A stretch of 64,000 nucleotides of DNA from Panonychus citri (lineage: Eukaryota > Arthropoda > Arachnida > Trombidiformes > Tetranychidae), in NCBI RefSeq assembly GCF_014898815.1, contig NW_026515468.1, positions 992,001-1,056,000 of the forward strand, given 5' to 3'. The notes below the pieces were generated by a model. The model was not told the origin of the DNA, ran no database searches, and was given only the letters and a program-made list of their open reading frames with translations. A program made the translations under genes and the position numbers. Positions 1 through 14,100 of this stretch are shown one piece after another (the stretch's first letter is position 1; each line of letters begins with the position of its first letter).

Positions 1-1792
1 ATTTTATATTAGCCATGGCTGGAATTATTTCACTTTCCACTTTAATGTTCTCCTTTGCTTTAATCACTTCTTCAGTTGATTGTTTCTTTTCCTTGGAAAT
101 ATTTTCTCCGCTGTCTTTCTTGTTGTTCACTTCGATAGTAACTATTTCCTCGTCATCTTCAAAATCTTCATCGTCCACTAAAGGAATAGTCAAATATTCA
201 TTCGAAGAAGTTTGTTTGTTAGTTGTTTTCGTTTTCTTCTCCGTTGATTTAGCGAACTCTCCTGGGGAATCGGTTCTTTTTCTTTCTGGGTTATTGTCGT
301 CATTCTTAGTCAAATCGAATGTCGCTAAAATATTGGTTCGACTGTTTCTCTTGTTGTGTCGAGTATTTTCTGAGTTTCTTTTCGTAGATTGAGATTCTTT
401 GTCCTTTAGATGTTCAACATATTCCGTGCCCTCCGAGAGATTTACTCTTCTACGACTAGTATATCTTTGAGAAGGTTTTCGCTCAAATTTTCTATCTGGT
501 TCTTTAGCTTTAATTTTAGATTGAGTAGCTTGAAATTCAGTTCGCCCAGAGAATCTGAAACGAGAGCCCATTCTCATCAATGCTTTTCGTTGATTAACAG
601 GACCAGCAATTTGAGTTGATTTAAGACGGAAAAAGGCATGATATTCAATGGCACATTTCCATAAGTGTTTAGATAATTTAACTGTTGGCATACGGAAGAC
701 AAATGTATGTTCTTGCTCACGGCCACGTTCATCGTCCTCAACAACAACCAGAAAAAGTTTTTTTCCTTTGAATTCTAAATTCATGATTTTCGGCCAGAAA
801 AAAAGGCCCATCTTGACTGTCCCTTCAAACACGAGTATTCCAGAGGGTGTTAGGCCTAATGAATATTCATTCCCATCTCTACCAATGACAGTGTGCATAT
901 CGACACCATACATTTCAATCCACTTCGCTTTGTTGAGAAAAGCTCTTTCAGCATTAGCAGGATTCATGGAAGTTGTTGAAGTCATTGAAATTGTATCGGA
1001 CATGGTTTCATTTTCGATCTGAAAAGATGAGATTGAGATGATTAGAGAAATTGATAGTTTTATGAAAATAGAAAACTAAATGTAAGAATCGAGGATAAAT
1101 AAACACAAATTGATTGATTAACTTACCGGTTTAGGTTTAAGTTTTTTCCATTCTTCTAATGTCATCTCTTCAAGACTCTCATCTTGTTCTGGGACAAACC
1201 TAAACTCAGAAACAAAGCCAATATCATGACAATCAGATTCATAATCACCAAACTCTGATTGCAATGAGAGAGCTGCAAGTTTAGCTGTGGTCGGTTTATC
1301 ACAAGGTAATTTTCCTGTTACCAGGTCTTGTTTGAGTTGACGGAAAAACAGGTAACGTACATATTCATCTTTTAATCCACTTGGATCAGAGGAATAAAAT
1401 TTAACCTTCATGTGGAAAGTGTAAGGAGGTCCAATGGTTATTTGTTTCTTGACCAATTTAGTTAAATCAAGCCAATGTTGCACTGAAGTTGTATCCGTGT
1501 ATTGGAGGCCAAAATAATCAAATTCAGTTTTCAGATCAAGATGATTGGCAATACTTTGGAAAAATTCTTGTCCTTTGGCCTGTCTATGAACATAAGCAGT
1601 CAAATTGGTTTCATCTAATAACATTATCTTACAATAGATATAATTTTTTCGGCTAAATTGTCCAGAGTAATTCTCTGGATTTACAATGATTATCGGTTGA
1701 TCATTTTCATCTTTCTCAGGAAAACCTCTCCTTCCAACCCGAATAAATTTATTTCTAGTTCTTCTAAAGCGTTTGGACAAATATCGAAACAT
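1..1792 (-). CDS. EPB41L5 (yurt): FERM-domain protein EPB41L5/Yurt, 3' part beyond window
   Basis: Cortical scaffold that links membrane proteins to actin and limits apical membrane growth (family knowledge). Coding exons are 1127-1792 (222 codons) and 1-1018, joined across a 108-nt GTAAGT/CAG intron in phase 0. The first exon holds FERM lobes F1-F2 (ubiquitin-like part, then YFGLQY, KFYSSDPSGL, VSEFRFVP). The second holds F3 (NKAKWIEMYGVDMH, GLFFWPKI, EHTFVFRMP, LWKCAIEYHAFFRL) and the FERM-adjacent basic segment (GSRFRFSGRTEFQ, RKPSQRYTSRR), then an acidic, Lys-rich tail. I chose the ATG at 1792 (MFRYLSKRFRRTRNKF) because an acceptor TTATCTTAG lies just before it. An in-frame ATG at 1855 would lie inside the leader intron. 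Family motifs fit EPB41L5/4B better than ezrin-type proteins. The C-terminus lies left of the window. Confidence 0.9.
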
Positions 1793-2130
1793 TTTCACTA
1801 AGATAATGAAGAGATGAGAGACAACAGGATGAGAAGATGAAGAGTTAATGGCCACACCATCGAAACAAAAAGGATGTTTGAAATATGAGAAGAAAAGAAT
1901 GTGAAAGAAAAAGAAGAGAAAAAAGAGAAAAAAGAATATTTAAAATGTTAGAAAAAGAAAGAGCAAAAACATGGACAAAAAGAGGGAAAACCAGTAAGTG
2001 CAACTAAAGAAATTGTCTTAAAGAAATAGAAGAAAAAAAAACTTCTAACAAGAAAAAAACATTAGAATGACAAAGAAAAAACTCTAATTAACACAAAACA
2101 ATTAACCAATTCGATTAAACGTAAACTTAC

Positions 2131-2265
2131 CTTTTGGAGTATCAATGAATTCATGACATGGTGATGAAAATCAAACTAAATTAAGAAATTAAATCAACTG
2201 AAAGAGTGAAAATTAAAGACAATCAAGTGAACACTAAACAACACAAACAACTGATTGTTGAACTG
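2131..2265 (-). other. Non-coding leader exon of the EPB41L5/Yurt gene
   Basis: The segment ends in a strong donor (CAAAAG|GTAAGT, exon end 2131) that pairs with the acceptor at about 1803, giving a leader intron of roughly 330 nt rich in GA. It contains small upstream ATGs that stop at once after splicing, so translation should begin at 1792. The 5' end is a guess. Confidence 0.5.
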
Positions 2266-2664
2266 AAGCTCCAACCGAGGGGTCGCTCATAAACCTACAC
2301 AGTCGGTGAGGTCAAATTTTTTGTTCGGTTTTCCTTGATCACAATCAGTTGATTGTCAACAATTTCCCACATTCGGTAAGTTTAATTGGTGTTTACCAGG
2401 AACATGCCAATTGAATCAATAAACAAATTCGGTATTTTTATGGTAATGGAAACTTTATTTCTTTAGTTTTATTATTCAATTGGAGAAATAAATTTGACAA
2501 TTTAGAGTGTAAATGATTAGATGTTTTGTTTTGTTTTATAATTAATAATGAAATTAATGCAAATCGTTTTGCATCTTCCCCATGATTATTTACATTATAA
2601 ACAATTTTACAGAACCAATTTGATTGTCAAAAAGATAATTTTTTAAAGTTTGATTCGTTTTCTA

Positions 2665-4403
2665 TTATTTTTTGCCCTTCGATTTGAATCTGTCCAAAAT
2701 TTTCGAGAAGTTCGATTTATTGGATTTTCTTCCTCGCTTTAGGCCTTTTTTCACTAGGAATCGGGAAACAGCTCGATTTCCTTTGGATTTGAATGTTTTT
2801 CCTCTAACTGGTTTTCCTTTAATTGGTTTTCCTTTAATTGGTTTTCTTTTAATTGTCTTAGTATCTTCTTTCATCTTCCTTTTGTCCTTAACCTTCTCAT
2901 CAATTATCGCTCTCACTTGTTTTCGACGAGCATCATCGTTTAATCGTTTCTTTAACTTGAATTTATCGACCGAGCTCATTGTTTTCTTTTCGTTCAATAC
3001 AATTTTCGGGACCTTAACATATTTCAATTTCTTCTTTGCCTCCAGTGATGCTCGTAATTCTTGAACATTGACCTTTCCCAGAATATCTGGATCGATGTTG
3101 ATCAGTTCAGGGGGAATTTTGTCAAGTAACATTTTAATCTCCATCTCTTTTCGTTGAGATGTAGTCATAAATGGATTAGCTTCAAATGAATCGAAATTAG
3201 GTTCACCCGCTCCTGGAACTAAAACACTCGTGAATCCATTTTCATGGCCAATACCCAGAACATCTTCAAAAGCACAGAATTGAACATTCTTTACGAATCC
3301 AGGACATTTATGTTGAATGTAAGGATCAGTAACATCCGGTATCCAACAATTTTTGAAAACTTGAACAATGTTTCCAGTTCCAATGGCGATCATATCTCTT
3401 TGACTGATATCAAGACATTCACCAACCGCTTTCAATCTGTAAGATTTCATGGGTTTCAACATGCGAATGTCCCATAATTTAAAATTTTTGTCTGAACCAA
3501 TTGTTGCCATACGATTTCCAGCAAGAGTGACACCAACATCTCGCATGGCCCCATTGTGACAAAGCATTGAAATGGCAGGATCATTGCTGTTAGGAGTCCA
3601 CATATTGACCGTACCATTGGAGTGTCCAGTAAGAATGACACCATTACTCGGATTACTGGTCATACACATGATTCTCCTGACTTTCTTTGGTCTAAATTGT
3701 GAGATCATAGTTCCAGTAGAAGTGTCAGTCCAGGTTAAATGTCCATTTTCCGATGCAGTGGCCAGAAGAAAATGATAAGGAAGATATTCCATCTTTTTGA
3801 TCTTATAGAGTCTCTTCAGGCAATGCATCTCAACACCTTTGTTATCATAAATATAAACCCAATCTCTCTGAGCGACAGCAAAAAGTAGAGGCATGTGAAG
3901 CCATTTGATATCAGAAATTGTTTCCATCACATTAAATTCACAGATAAGCTTTTTGGTAATCCAGTCCATTGAAGCGACATGACCTCTATTACCACCAATC
4001 AACATTTGTCGACCATTTCTGTAATAGTTGACACAATATGGTCCATAATTTAGCTTAAGGTCAAAATATTTTGTCGCACTTGTAATATCAACAGAGGAAG
4101 CAATTTCTTTCTGAGAGATTTGATAAGTTTTCTCATACTCGTCTGGTTCAATATAACCACCGGATTCTGGTAGCAATAAATCATAATGAGCTCGAATATT
4201 TTCAATCTCTTGTTCTTTAGTCAATCCAAGGAAAACATCCTAAACATCCAAAGACAAACAGAGAGAAGAAAAAACAATCACAATTAAAACTACAAATAAA
4301 ACACGTAGAACAAAAATGAGAGAGAGAGAAAAAAATTCAATCAACTTACATTAGGCTTACGAACTTGACCCTTAGGTTTTCCTCTTCCTTTTTGAAAACT
4401 CAT
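2665..4403 (-). CDS. WDR46: WD-repeat protein WDR46 (UTP7/BING4), small-subunit processome
   Basis: Nucleolar WD40 scaffold for 18S rRNA processing in the 90S pre-ribosome (family knowledge). Two exons: 4350-4403 (18 codons, start MSFQKGRGKPKGQ) and 2665-4239, joined in phase 0 over a 110-nt intron. The product is 542 aa, close to yeast Utp7. Visible parts are WD blades with GHVASMDWI, GHSNGTVNMW and GSDKNFKLWDIRM, then the BING4 C-terminal domain (NPFMTTSQRKEMEIKMLL, IPPELINIDPDILGKVN), then a very basic tail. That tail includes an internal repeat KGKPIKGKPVRGK, expected for nucleolar retention. The stop is about 2.4 kb left of the Goliath stop, and both genes read leftwards. Confidence 0.93.
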
Positions 4404-4657
4404 GATAAAAACGATTTCAAATTAATCATAAATTAAAGTTAACAAAAGTTAGTTGATTAACTATTGAAGAAATAAATTGATAATTAAAAATAAGGAGATC
4501 AAAAAACGAAAAAAAATTGATTGAGTTTCCCAAATGTGAGCACATGTTAAGTTGTTGGTTGTTATTGGAGACGAACAAGTTGAAGAAGCGCCAAGTTTAG
4601 AATGGAGGAGAAACATTGTTTCCATTTTGTTTGGTTGTTAATTAATTAATTAGTTAA

Positions 4658-5083
4658 TCAACCTTGTTCCTCGATCCATTCTAAATTAGTTACTGAAGCC
4701 ATGACAACCATGAGACCATAATGTTTAAGTATATCAAGTTTACACATTGGACATGAACGTTGGTCCAATAGCCAAGGGTCAACACAAGATTTATGAAAAA
4801 CATGCCTAATGTAAAGAGAGACAGAGACCGAGAGATATTAGATTAATTAGTTGATTGATTGGTTAATCAATTTACAATCAATCAAGTATAAATACTCACT
4901 TGCAAGGTAAAATTCTTACAACATCGTTAATTTTAAATGGATCGATACAAACAGCACAACATTCCGGGAAATCGCCTTGCATTGCATTAGTTAAATCGGT
5001 TTGGCTCACAGTTTTGGTGGGAATTTTTTCCAAGGCTTTTTTGGCAGCATTACATAATCTCCTCTATAAATAAAAATGTAACA

Positions 5084-5118
<35 letters not shown>

Positions 5119-8100
5119 TAAGGAAACAATCAAGGAATGACCAAGCATTAAATGCAAGTGTCAGTAGAATTCAAATTAATTGAAAGGTAAAACAATCAGA
5201 CTTTCATCATTTATATTCACCATGAAAGAGAGAAAAAGATAAAAAAAGAACATTTTGTTTTAGAGAGAACAAAAAAGAGAAGAGAACAAAAAAATAACAT
5301 AATCTTTGCCAAAGAGAAGAAAATAAATCACCTTATAGAAAGTAAACATTGAGAAGGAGAGGAAGAAGAAAATGAATTAAATGAGAAAATGAAGGTTAAA
5401 AATAACCTAATTAATAGAAAAGGACATTTACCTTAACATTGAAAGTGTTTAAAATTAAATTAAGAATTAGAAACTCAGATGTAATCAAATGATAGAAATG
5501 GTAAATTAAGTATTAACTTTAACCAGTGGAGGAACCAAAATGTTATAAACATGGATTAGAATTGAGATAATACTTACAGCAAGAATATCCTTGGCATGAA
5601 TATAACGAAATCGTTGAACATAATAAAATATTAACCAGGCGAGAGATATAATCATGAGAATGGCGAATGAAATTGATACAAAGAGAACTGAGGTTTTATT
5701 TATGTTGGAATAACGGAAATTACCATGAGTGGCAATTGTTATGTGGATCATGACTCGAGCTCCATTTTTTATTAGAAGACCAATTTCTTCACCTTTTTCC
5801 TTTGATATGAATACTGAAGTTAATTTGGGCTCTAATTGTAATCAGAAAATTGGTAAACACAAACAGAGAAATTAAATTACAAACATAATCAAAGAGAAGA
5901 GTCATTTTAATAATGACAACAATTTAAAGAGAAAAACAAAAACAAAAACAATATCGAAATATCTGGAAAAAGAATCTAATCCAAATGAGATTCGAATCCT
6001 AATTTTTTATTCAAATTTAAATTCTAATTGAAATTAATAATCGCCCTTCGTTTGATTATTAAATTAAATTGTTAATCTCAATCATTCTAATCAATATACA
6101 ATCGCCATTTCTAATCATTTGGACCAAATCGTTGAATTGAAAGTAAATCTTGGAAAGGATTTCCTTTCATTACATTGTATTGATTTAGCTTTTCATCAAG
6201 TTGATTAACTGGATTAATTAATTTTATTGATCTCATGCTGATTGGATTTAAAAACAAATCAAATAAATTGAGACTTAAACTGTTTGGTGCTGAGTGTCAT
6301 CAGTAAATTGTCAATTCTGATCAGGTGAAACTGTTTAAATAAGAAATTGAATTTACATCATTTTGATTACAATTAATGATCAACAATTAACCTTTTTTTT
6401 TTAATTGAAAAGATCAGGCTGATGTTGAATCTTTAATCATGGTTCATTCACTGATTGTAACAATTAGCTTGAGGCTTGATCAAGAAATTAGCAAATAAAG
6501 TAATCAAACAATCACTGATTTAAATACACAAATGGTTCTGATGTAAATTAAGTAATTAACATTTAATTAACATAATGATTGTTATTTTTTTCTTGCTTCT
6601 TTTAGATCAACATAATTAATCAACAGAATCATGATTAACCTTGAATATAATAATAATTGAGTAACAATTAACATGATATCTAATAATATACGTTCATTAT
6701 TCACCTTAATTGTTGGACCTTTGAGTGAGTGACAATTTATTAATTGTTGAAATTTAAGTTAATCAGAATGAATCTAAATTAGATTTGATTGACAAATTGC
6801 CAATTGAAAATAATTCACGGTTCAGTTACAATTAAAGTTCAACTGATTAAATTTACGCTTTTAATTGTGATTATCAAAACTGTCAAGGTTTACAATTAAA
6901 TCTTAAAGTATATTTAGTTTAATCATCAAAAATAGTGCAACAATTAAAGGTTATGATTAAAAAAAAAGAGTGAGAGTTAAATGAAATTGGGATGAAATTA
7001 AATTAACTTTATTAATTGTCAACAATTTAGTTTTGTCAATCAAAGTTGTTCAATATGATTAACCAACTTGTCAAAATTATCAGTTGATTGTCAAATTATT
7101 ATTAACAATTAATCAATAAGGAAAAAAGTTAATTCAATTGATTTAAAGGTTAGTTATAATTAATTTGTTTCCCTTTTAATCAATTACTAACAATTACTAA
7201 CTTTGATTAAATTGATTAGTTAATTAAACCTTTACCTTGAATGATTTAGATTCACAGTTAAATCCAATAGCTTCCGCTTTTAATTAACTAATTGCTATTG
7301 ATAGTGATCAAAATTAAATAATAATTAACCAAGGATTAAGATAAGTTAACTACAATTTGTTAATTTGTTACCTGATTGTTTAATTTCATCAATTTCAAGG
7401 CGATAATTAAATTAATCAAGGTAAATAATATGATTAAATTTGACGTCAGATTTTTCATCCTTGCTTAATTGTTTGAATTTGACTCAATTAGAATCAATCA
7501 AAAAAAAAGAGCAATAACAATTAACTAATCATCTTACTAATCTAAACAATTTAATTTCTGACAATTAGTTATTCCAGACAATTAGATTCAATTAACTTTC
7601 CCTTTAATCTTAATTTCGTTATTAAACTCGTAAGCAATTTGATTAGTGATCATCAATACAATAAAATTTATAAATTGTTACTATGTAACAATCAAGAGAA
7701 AAGGTCAATTTAATAACAATTAAAGTGAACAAAGTAAATCGATAACTGGAAACAATCAAGTCAATCATTCAATCACTGGATTAAAGTTTGTTATTGATTA
7801 TGAAACTTTGATTGTGATTAAATTGGGTAATAATCGTTAATGATAACGTAATTAATACCTTTAAATAACAATCAACTAACAATTTTCAATCGTCATCACA
7901 ATTAGAATTAAGAAAAAGTTGATCCGGTAGATTTTTTTTTTCTAATCATTTATTTATTTTTAATTTAATCGTAATGATTATTGAAAAAAAAGTTACATAA
8001 AAAAAGGAGATTAACGGATTAACTTTGATCATTACAGATAATTAAATTGTTAATCACGTGTGAATCAAGTAAATAAATCATAATCAGGCTGTCGTTGTGA

Positions 8101-11100
8101 AAGTGAACGAATCATAATCAAAACAATTAGCTAATTATTACCTTGGATTATGATTAGAGGACAAAATTAATACAAAATCGTGTAATATATACATATGTAT
8201 ATTAATACAATTTAAATAATAATCAATGGTTATAATGATTAACAGTTAATCACTTGGTTGATTATGAATTAAGACAAAAGGTTGATCAGATTGATAGGAT
8301 AATAATCAAGTTAATTGGACAAAATGAGAATCAAAGGTTTAGGTAATCATTATTAAGAGACTCAATTTGATTCTCATCAATTGATTAATAAGAATCATCG
8401 AGTTGATGATAAACTAATAAAGGCCATTGTATCATCTTAATCATTATTAGTTGATTATCAATATCAGTTAAATAGCAATCAAGATGAAAAGGACAAGCTA
8501 AATTGTCACTGTAACTTATCATTGCTCATTAACCGAGAGTAAATTATTACGATCACTGATCAATAGCAATTAGTTTTTCTATCCAACAATCAATAAAAAG
8601 AAGAGCTAAAGTTAATCATCATTTAAATCATTCCGATCAATAATCAATGATGATGTATAAAAAACTCAATCAATAAATTGTTTTCTAGTATCTTCATCAT
8701 GATGAATAATCAATAACATGATTTATTATTAGTTGAGTTATAATAACATCTGATTAACATGGTAAGATATTGATGATCATCAATGATGGATGAGATTCAA
8801 TGTCCCAGCAAATCAATTGATTAATCACATGAAACAATTAGATAATCAGAGTAAATGATGAAATTTGCAATTAGAAAAGTCACTTGAACAAGTTTCAGTT
8901 TTAAATTGTAACAGAAAAGTTAATCAAATTGTGAATTTTAATCAAATTGTTCATCAAGTCTACGATTTTATCATGATAAACAATCAAAATTTCAATTCTC
9001 CAACCATGAGAATCATTCAGGGAGGATGAAAAATTCACCATTGAGACAATAGCATTTAAATTAGCCACTTATATTAATCAAATTGAAGACGAAAATCAAT
9101 ACAACAATCAGTTGATTGGTTCAATCGTAGACAAGATTTAACTTTCCACCTTGTAAATTAACAATCAATACTTTAATCATCATCTTGACTCTATTTTCGT
9201 CATTAGGATTCATTCATAAGAATTCATTCTGAATCATTTTTTCAATTCTCATCCTGATTTTATTGTTACTCTCTCCTCTTAATCATCATAATCAACTTCA
9301 TCTTAATCATCATCTTTTCATCCAAATTGATTCAGTATCATTGTCATCCATTATTACGGAGTAATAATCAACTCAAAAGTATTATTAACATTCAGTTAAT
9401 TTACTTCTTGTTAATATTCTGGTGCTTTTTCATTTATCAATCAAAACAATTATCTGATTTAAGGTGACAATCAACGTAACAATAGAAACTTTTGTAATCA
9501 ATGAGACGATTTCGATGATATTTACAAATTAATAGATTGATAATCATACATTAACCTTATCGTAAATCTTAAATTGTCACAATTTGACAAACTTAAATTG
9601 AGAAATTGATTTTCTTCAGTTTAATCAATTTAATATAAGAAAAAAAAAGAAATGTCAATAAACGAGAATGAAAAAAGTTCTGAAATTTTGTTCAATTCCC
9701 TCAGGTAAGTCAATAGACTTTAGTATTTAAGGTTATCGTAGGTTAATTAATTCAATCATTTCCTAATCAATCAGTGGACATTATTTGATAACAGTTTCAA
9801 TTCAATTGTTGTATCTCAATTATAATCAAGTTGATTGATAGAAGTTTGAAAAATTAATTCAGTCAACAATGAGAGAAACAAATTCAAATTCAAATGTATC
9901 AAAAGAATTGAATTAACTTTGAAAAGAGACAATAAATTAAATCAAGTTGATTGTCATTAATCATTTGTGGTTGTTATTTGCATATAATAAATTACAATCA
10001 CATGATTAGTTAATTGTTTATCATACTTAGTGTATCAAGGAAGCAAAGTAAAAGTTTTAAGACAATTAGATAAGTGATTAATTTTGATTGAAACTAAGCT
10101 CAGCTATGGTTAGGTAGAGAGAGAGATAGTTAATTGTGACAACAATCAAGAGAAAAGTAATTCACTAATCACGACAATTAAGTAATTCAGTTTAACAGAT
10201 TAACTTCAAATATCATCATGTCTTTTAAATGTTAGATAAACAAAGTGTTACGAATTAATTGTTGTCATTGTTGTTTGTTTACGATGTCACCAAGTATCAA
10301 CAATCTTGATGGTGATGATGAAGGAGGAAGAAAAAAATTCAGGTAAGAAAAGAAAAAGTTTCAACAAAAAACGAAAAGAAATTCAGTAAATCATTGAATT
10401 GCATGATTAATCAACTGAGAATGAAAGTTGATCATCTACCTGAACTTTTTTGCTTTGAGTGAAAGTTTTTCCAACTAAAACAAATAACAACAACAATTAA
10501 CTTTTGTTGGTTATATCAACAATTATTAACCTTAATTATTACCTTAGTTTACTTAATTAATCAAAATCATTTCATTTAATCATCGACATCATCAATTTAC
10601 TAGAATTCAAATTTTCCCCATTGAGTTAACACAGAGACTCATCATAATCACCCAACTTTTTGCTTAATCTTTTGATTAGAATAATCAAACTTATATCAGT
10701 TTGAAGAGCACCAAAAATATGACCGGTCAATATACAGAAACAATTAGTTAATTGTATTCACTCAGAGTAATTAACTGAAAACATTGAGTTTTCAGTTAAT
10801 TTTCAACATAAACAAGTAATTCGCACACACCAACCAAATGTTGACCAAGATGTCAAAGGTTATATTTATATATATATTTAGAGAGCTCATGAGATGAACA
10901 ATTGAACAATACATGTTTCATTTTTCTACCATTAATATTGACCGAGTAATTACCGATAATGTTTGGTCCATTTCTATTTCCCATAAATAAGGTTTTTCGC
11001 TTATTGTAGCTTATTGACATTTACCATATTGACCAAACATTATAATTGGTTAAAGGTCATCAAGATGAAGATAAAATTAAGCTTAACACTTACCCCTAAT

Positions 11101-14100
11101 CCTTTGGTCTCTCATACTGGCGCCTTAACCTTTAAACATAAAACTTACCTTTTCCTTTGTTGATCCTCCTTATGCTCCTAAGCTCTAATCTCATCCATAT
11201 GCTCATCCAAATTGATCATCTCCTTTGGCGCTTCAATGCTGTTCACTTTCCTTTGTTAATGAAGCAAAGACAAACTCAAACCAACGGTCACTTCAAATTG
11301 ACCAATAAGGTTAACTTTTACCTTTTTATTGTAAACGCCTTCCTCACTATTTAAACTCATTTCTTTATTAATAAATTAGTCCAGTTGATGATGTACAAGA
11401 AAATGTTTAACTTGATTTGACTCTTTGTGTTTTCGTGTTTTATTTAAATCAAGTTTCAGTTGATCAATTGATCGACATAATTAGTTGATTTAATTTTGAT
11501 TGTGATTAAGTTGGTGAAATCAACAGGTTATGGGCTCAGTCGCTTCTCTCAAATTGTGTTAATCTTTGCGACAAATTTTGTGTGTTTTATTTTTCTCTCT
11601 TTCATCATCTCATCAATTACCTTACCAACAATTAATTAATCAACAATTCAACAAAATCATCATGATGGATCATCAAGATATGATAACGATTAAATTATCA
11701 AGTGATAATTATTTACACTGGAAAACATATATTCAGGCTGTTCTAGAGTCGAAAGGAGTTTGGGAAATAGCCAATGGCTCATCTTTGTGTCCACTTCCAT
11801 TTACAGAGGAAGAAATTGAAACTGAATCAGCCGCATCAATCAACAGAAGAAATAAATCAATAAGTGATTGGAAAACAAGTGATGCTACAGCGCGAATGCT
11901 TCTCATGAATTCAATGGATAAGGAACATATTAGTTTGGTAATTAATTGTTCAACCTCCAGCGAAATATTCAACTACATTATCGACCACAGAGAAGAGAGG
12001 ACAACAAATAACGAGTGGACAATTCGGCGTAAGTTGACTGACTTAAGATTTACCTCATCTCACACGGTTACAAGCTATTTTGCTGAATTAGAATCTGTAG
12101 TTAAACAAATGAGAGATTTAGGTTATAATGTTGATGACACTCAATTAATGATAAAAGTTCTTGATGACTTACCTCCTAGTTTTCGGTCGTTTCGTCAGAT
12201 GCTTGAAATTTCCCTTATCTCTGGTATTAATATAAACTTGCGAAATTTGAAATCTCAATTATTAATAAATGAAAAGCAAGATGAGCGAGAGAAAAATAAC
12301 AAACATGGTGATGCTTTAGTTTCGACTAATAATTTCAAAGAGAATCAAAGTAACAATGTGAGAAAGTGTTACGGTTGTGGAAGTGCTGATCATTTGCTTC
12401 CTCAGTGTCCTCAGAATAGGAACAGAAATTTTCAGAGAAACAATAAGTTCAACTCTTATAATAAGAGATCATTTCACAAGAACAAAAGGTTCAACAATAA
12501 TCGAAATAACAACAGAAATAACAACAATCGAGACAACAACAGTAACAACAACCAAGAAAACAACCGAAATAATAACAACAACAATCAGTATCAAAGTAAC
12601 AGAAACAGATCGAATCAAAATAATCGTAATCGTGATAATAATTCAAACAGATCGAATAATCAGAACAACAACAATAACAACAACAATAATAATAATGAAG
12701 AAAATTCTGATAATAATTATGTTTCTTTCACTGTCAATGAAAATGAATCAAGTTGTTCTCAATGGTTGTTAGATACAGGAGCAAGTTTTCACATGACAAG
12801 TAATATTGAGTATTTTACTCGTTTCCATGAATTAGATGAACCAATTTCATTAACTATCGGCGATGGTAAGAAAATACAAGCGATAGCTAAAGGTGACATT
12901 CTTGTTAATTGTTTCAATGGAAACAATTGGATTAACTGTGAACTGACCAATGTTCTCTATGTTCCTAAATTAGGAAATTTTAACTTATTCTCTTGGGGTC
13001 AAACAGTCACCAAAGGTTTTGGATTAAGATCCACCTCTAATTCAACTGAAATTTACGACGTTAATTCAGGTAAAACTGTCATGATTGCCAATAGATTTTC
13101 AAATACTTTTAAATTAATGATAAAACAAAGAGACAATAAAGATTCATTTCATTGGTATCGAAAGCGACACTTACCGATTGGCATAAGCGACTTGCTCACA
13201 TCAACGTTTACAAGATTATTCAAATGTCTCGAGATGGTATTTTACCTAAAATAAAAATCGATTATGAACCAAGTAAATTTCACTGCGAGGGTTGTATAAA
13301 AGGTAAAATGTCGAAAACTTACAAGTCAGTGAAAGAGAGATGTTAAGACTGGAGAATCTATCCACTGTGACCTCCAGGGTCCAATGTCAGTTAGCTCATT
13401 GAACGGAAGTAAATATGCTCTTGTTATTAAAGACGAAAAAGTTCTTTTCGCGCCATTTTCCAGAAACAAAATCAGAATCTTTTCTAATCTCGATAAGTTT
13501 ATTAGATACGCTGAAAAAACGACCGAAAACAAGATAAAGACCATCAGAAGTGATAATGGGAAAGAATTTATTGACATTAGAGTTAAAACTTTACTAGAAA
13601 ATAAAGATATCGTTCATGAATTAACTGCACCTTATTCACCACAACAAAATGGTAGAATCGAGAGAGAGAACAGAACAATCACTGAATTAGCCAGGTCTAT
13701 GATGCTCAATAGCAAATTGCCGAAGTTCCTTTGGGCTGAGGCGATGAGTACCGCTGTGTATGTGTTAAACTTAATTCCGAATAAGAGTCAACAAAATATT
13801 AGCCCTCTTGAACTGTTCACGAAGAAAAAACCGAATTATACTCACCTTAAGACCTTTGGCTGTGTTTGTTATACCAAAATTCCTGATCACATGAGAAAGA
13901 AATGGGATCCAAAGGGAAAGAAAGTTATTTTCCTTGGTTACACCAATACCATCAATAATTATCGCATTTATGATCCATCAACAGGTAAAGTGTCCGTGAG
14001 CACTGAAATAAAGTTCAATGAAGAAGATTGTGATGGATCCAAGGTGATTGAAGAAGCTTTTGATGAAGACGAAGTTGATCTCGAATTACTGTGTGGAGAA

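Noticed and set aside
1803..1855. Upstream in-frame ATG at 1855 for EPB41L5
   Set aside because: It lies in the leader intron, upstream of the acceptor TTATCTTAG. The family N-terminus begins at the ATG at 1792.
12377..12772. 131-codon Thr/Ile-rich frame inside copia gag
   Set aside because: Shifted reading of the AAC/AAT repeat that encodes the Asn-rich linker.
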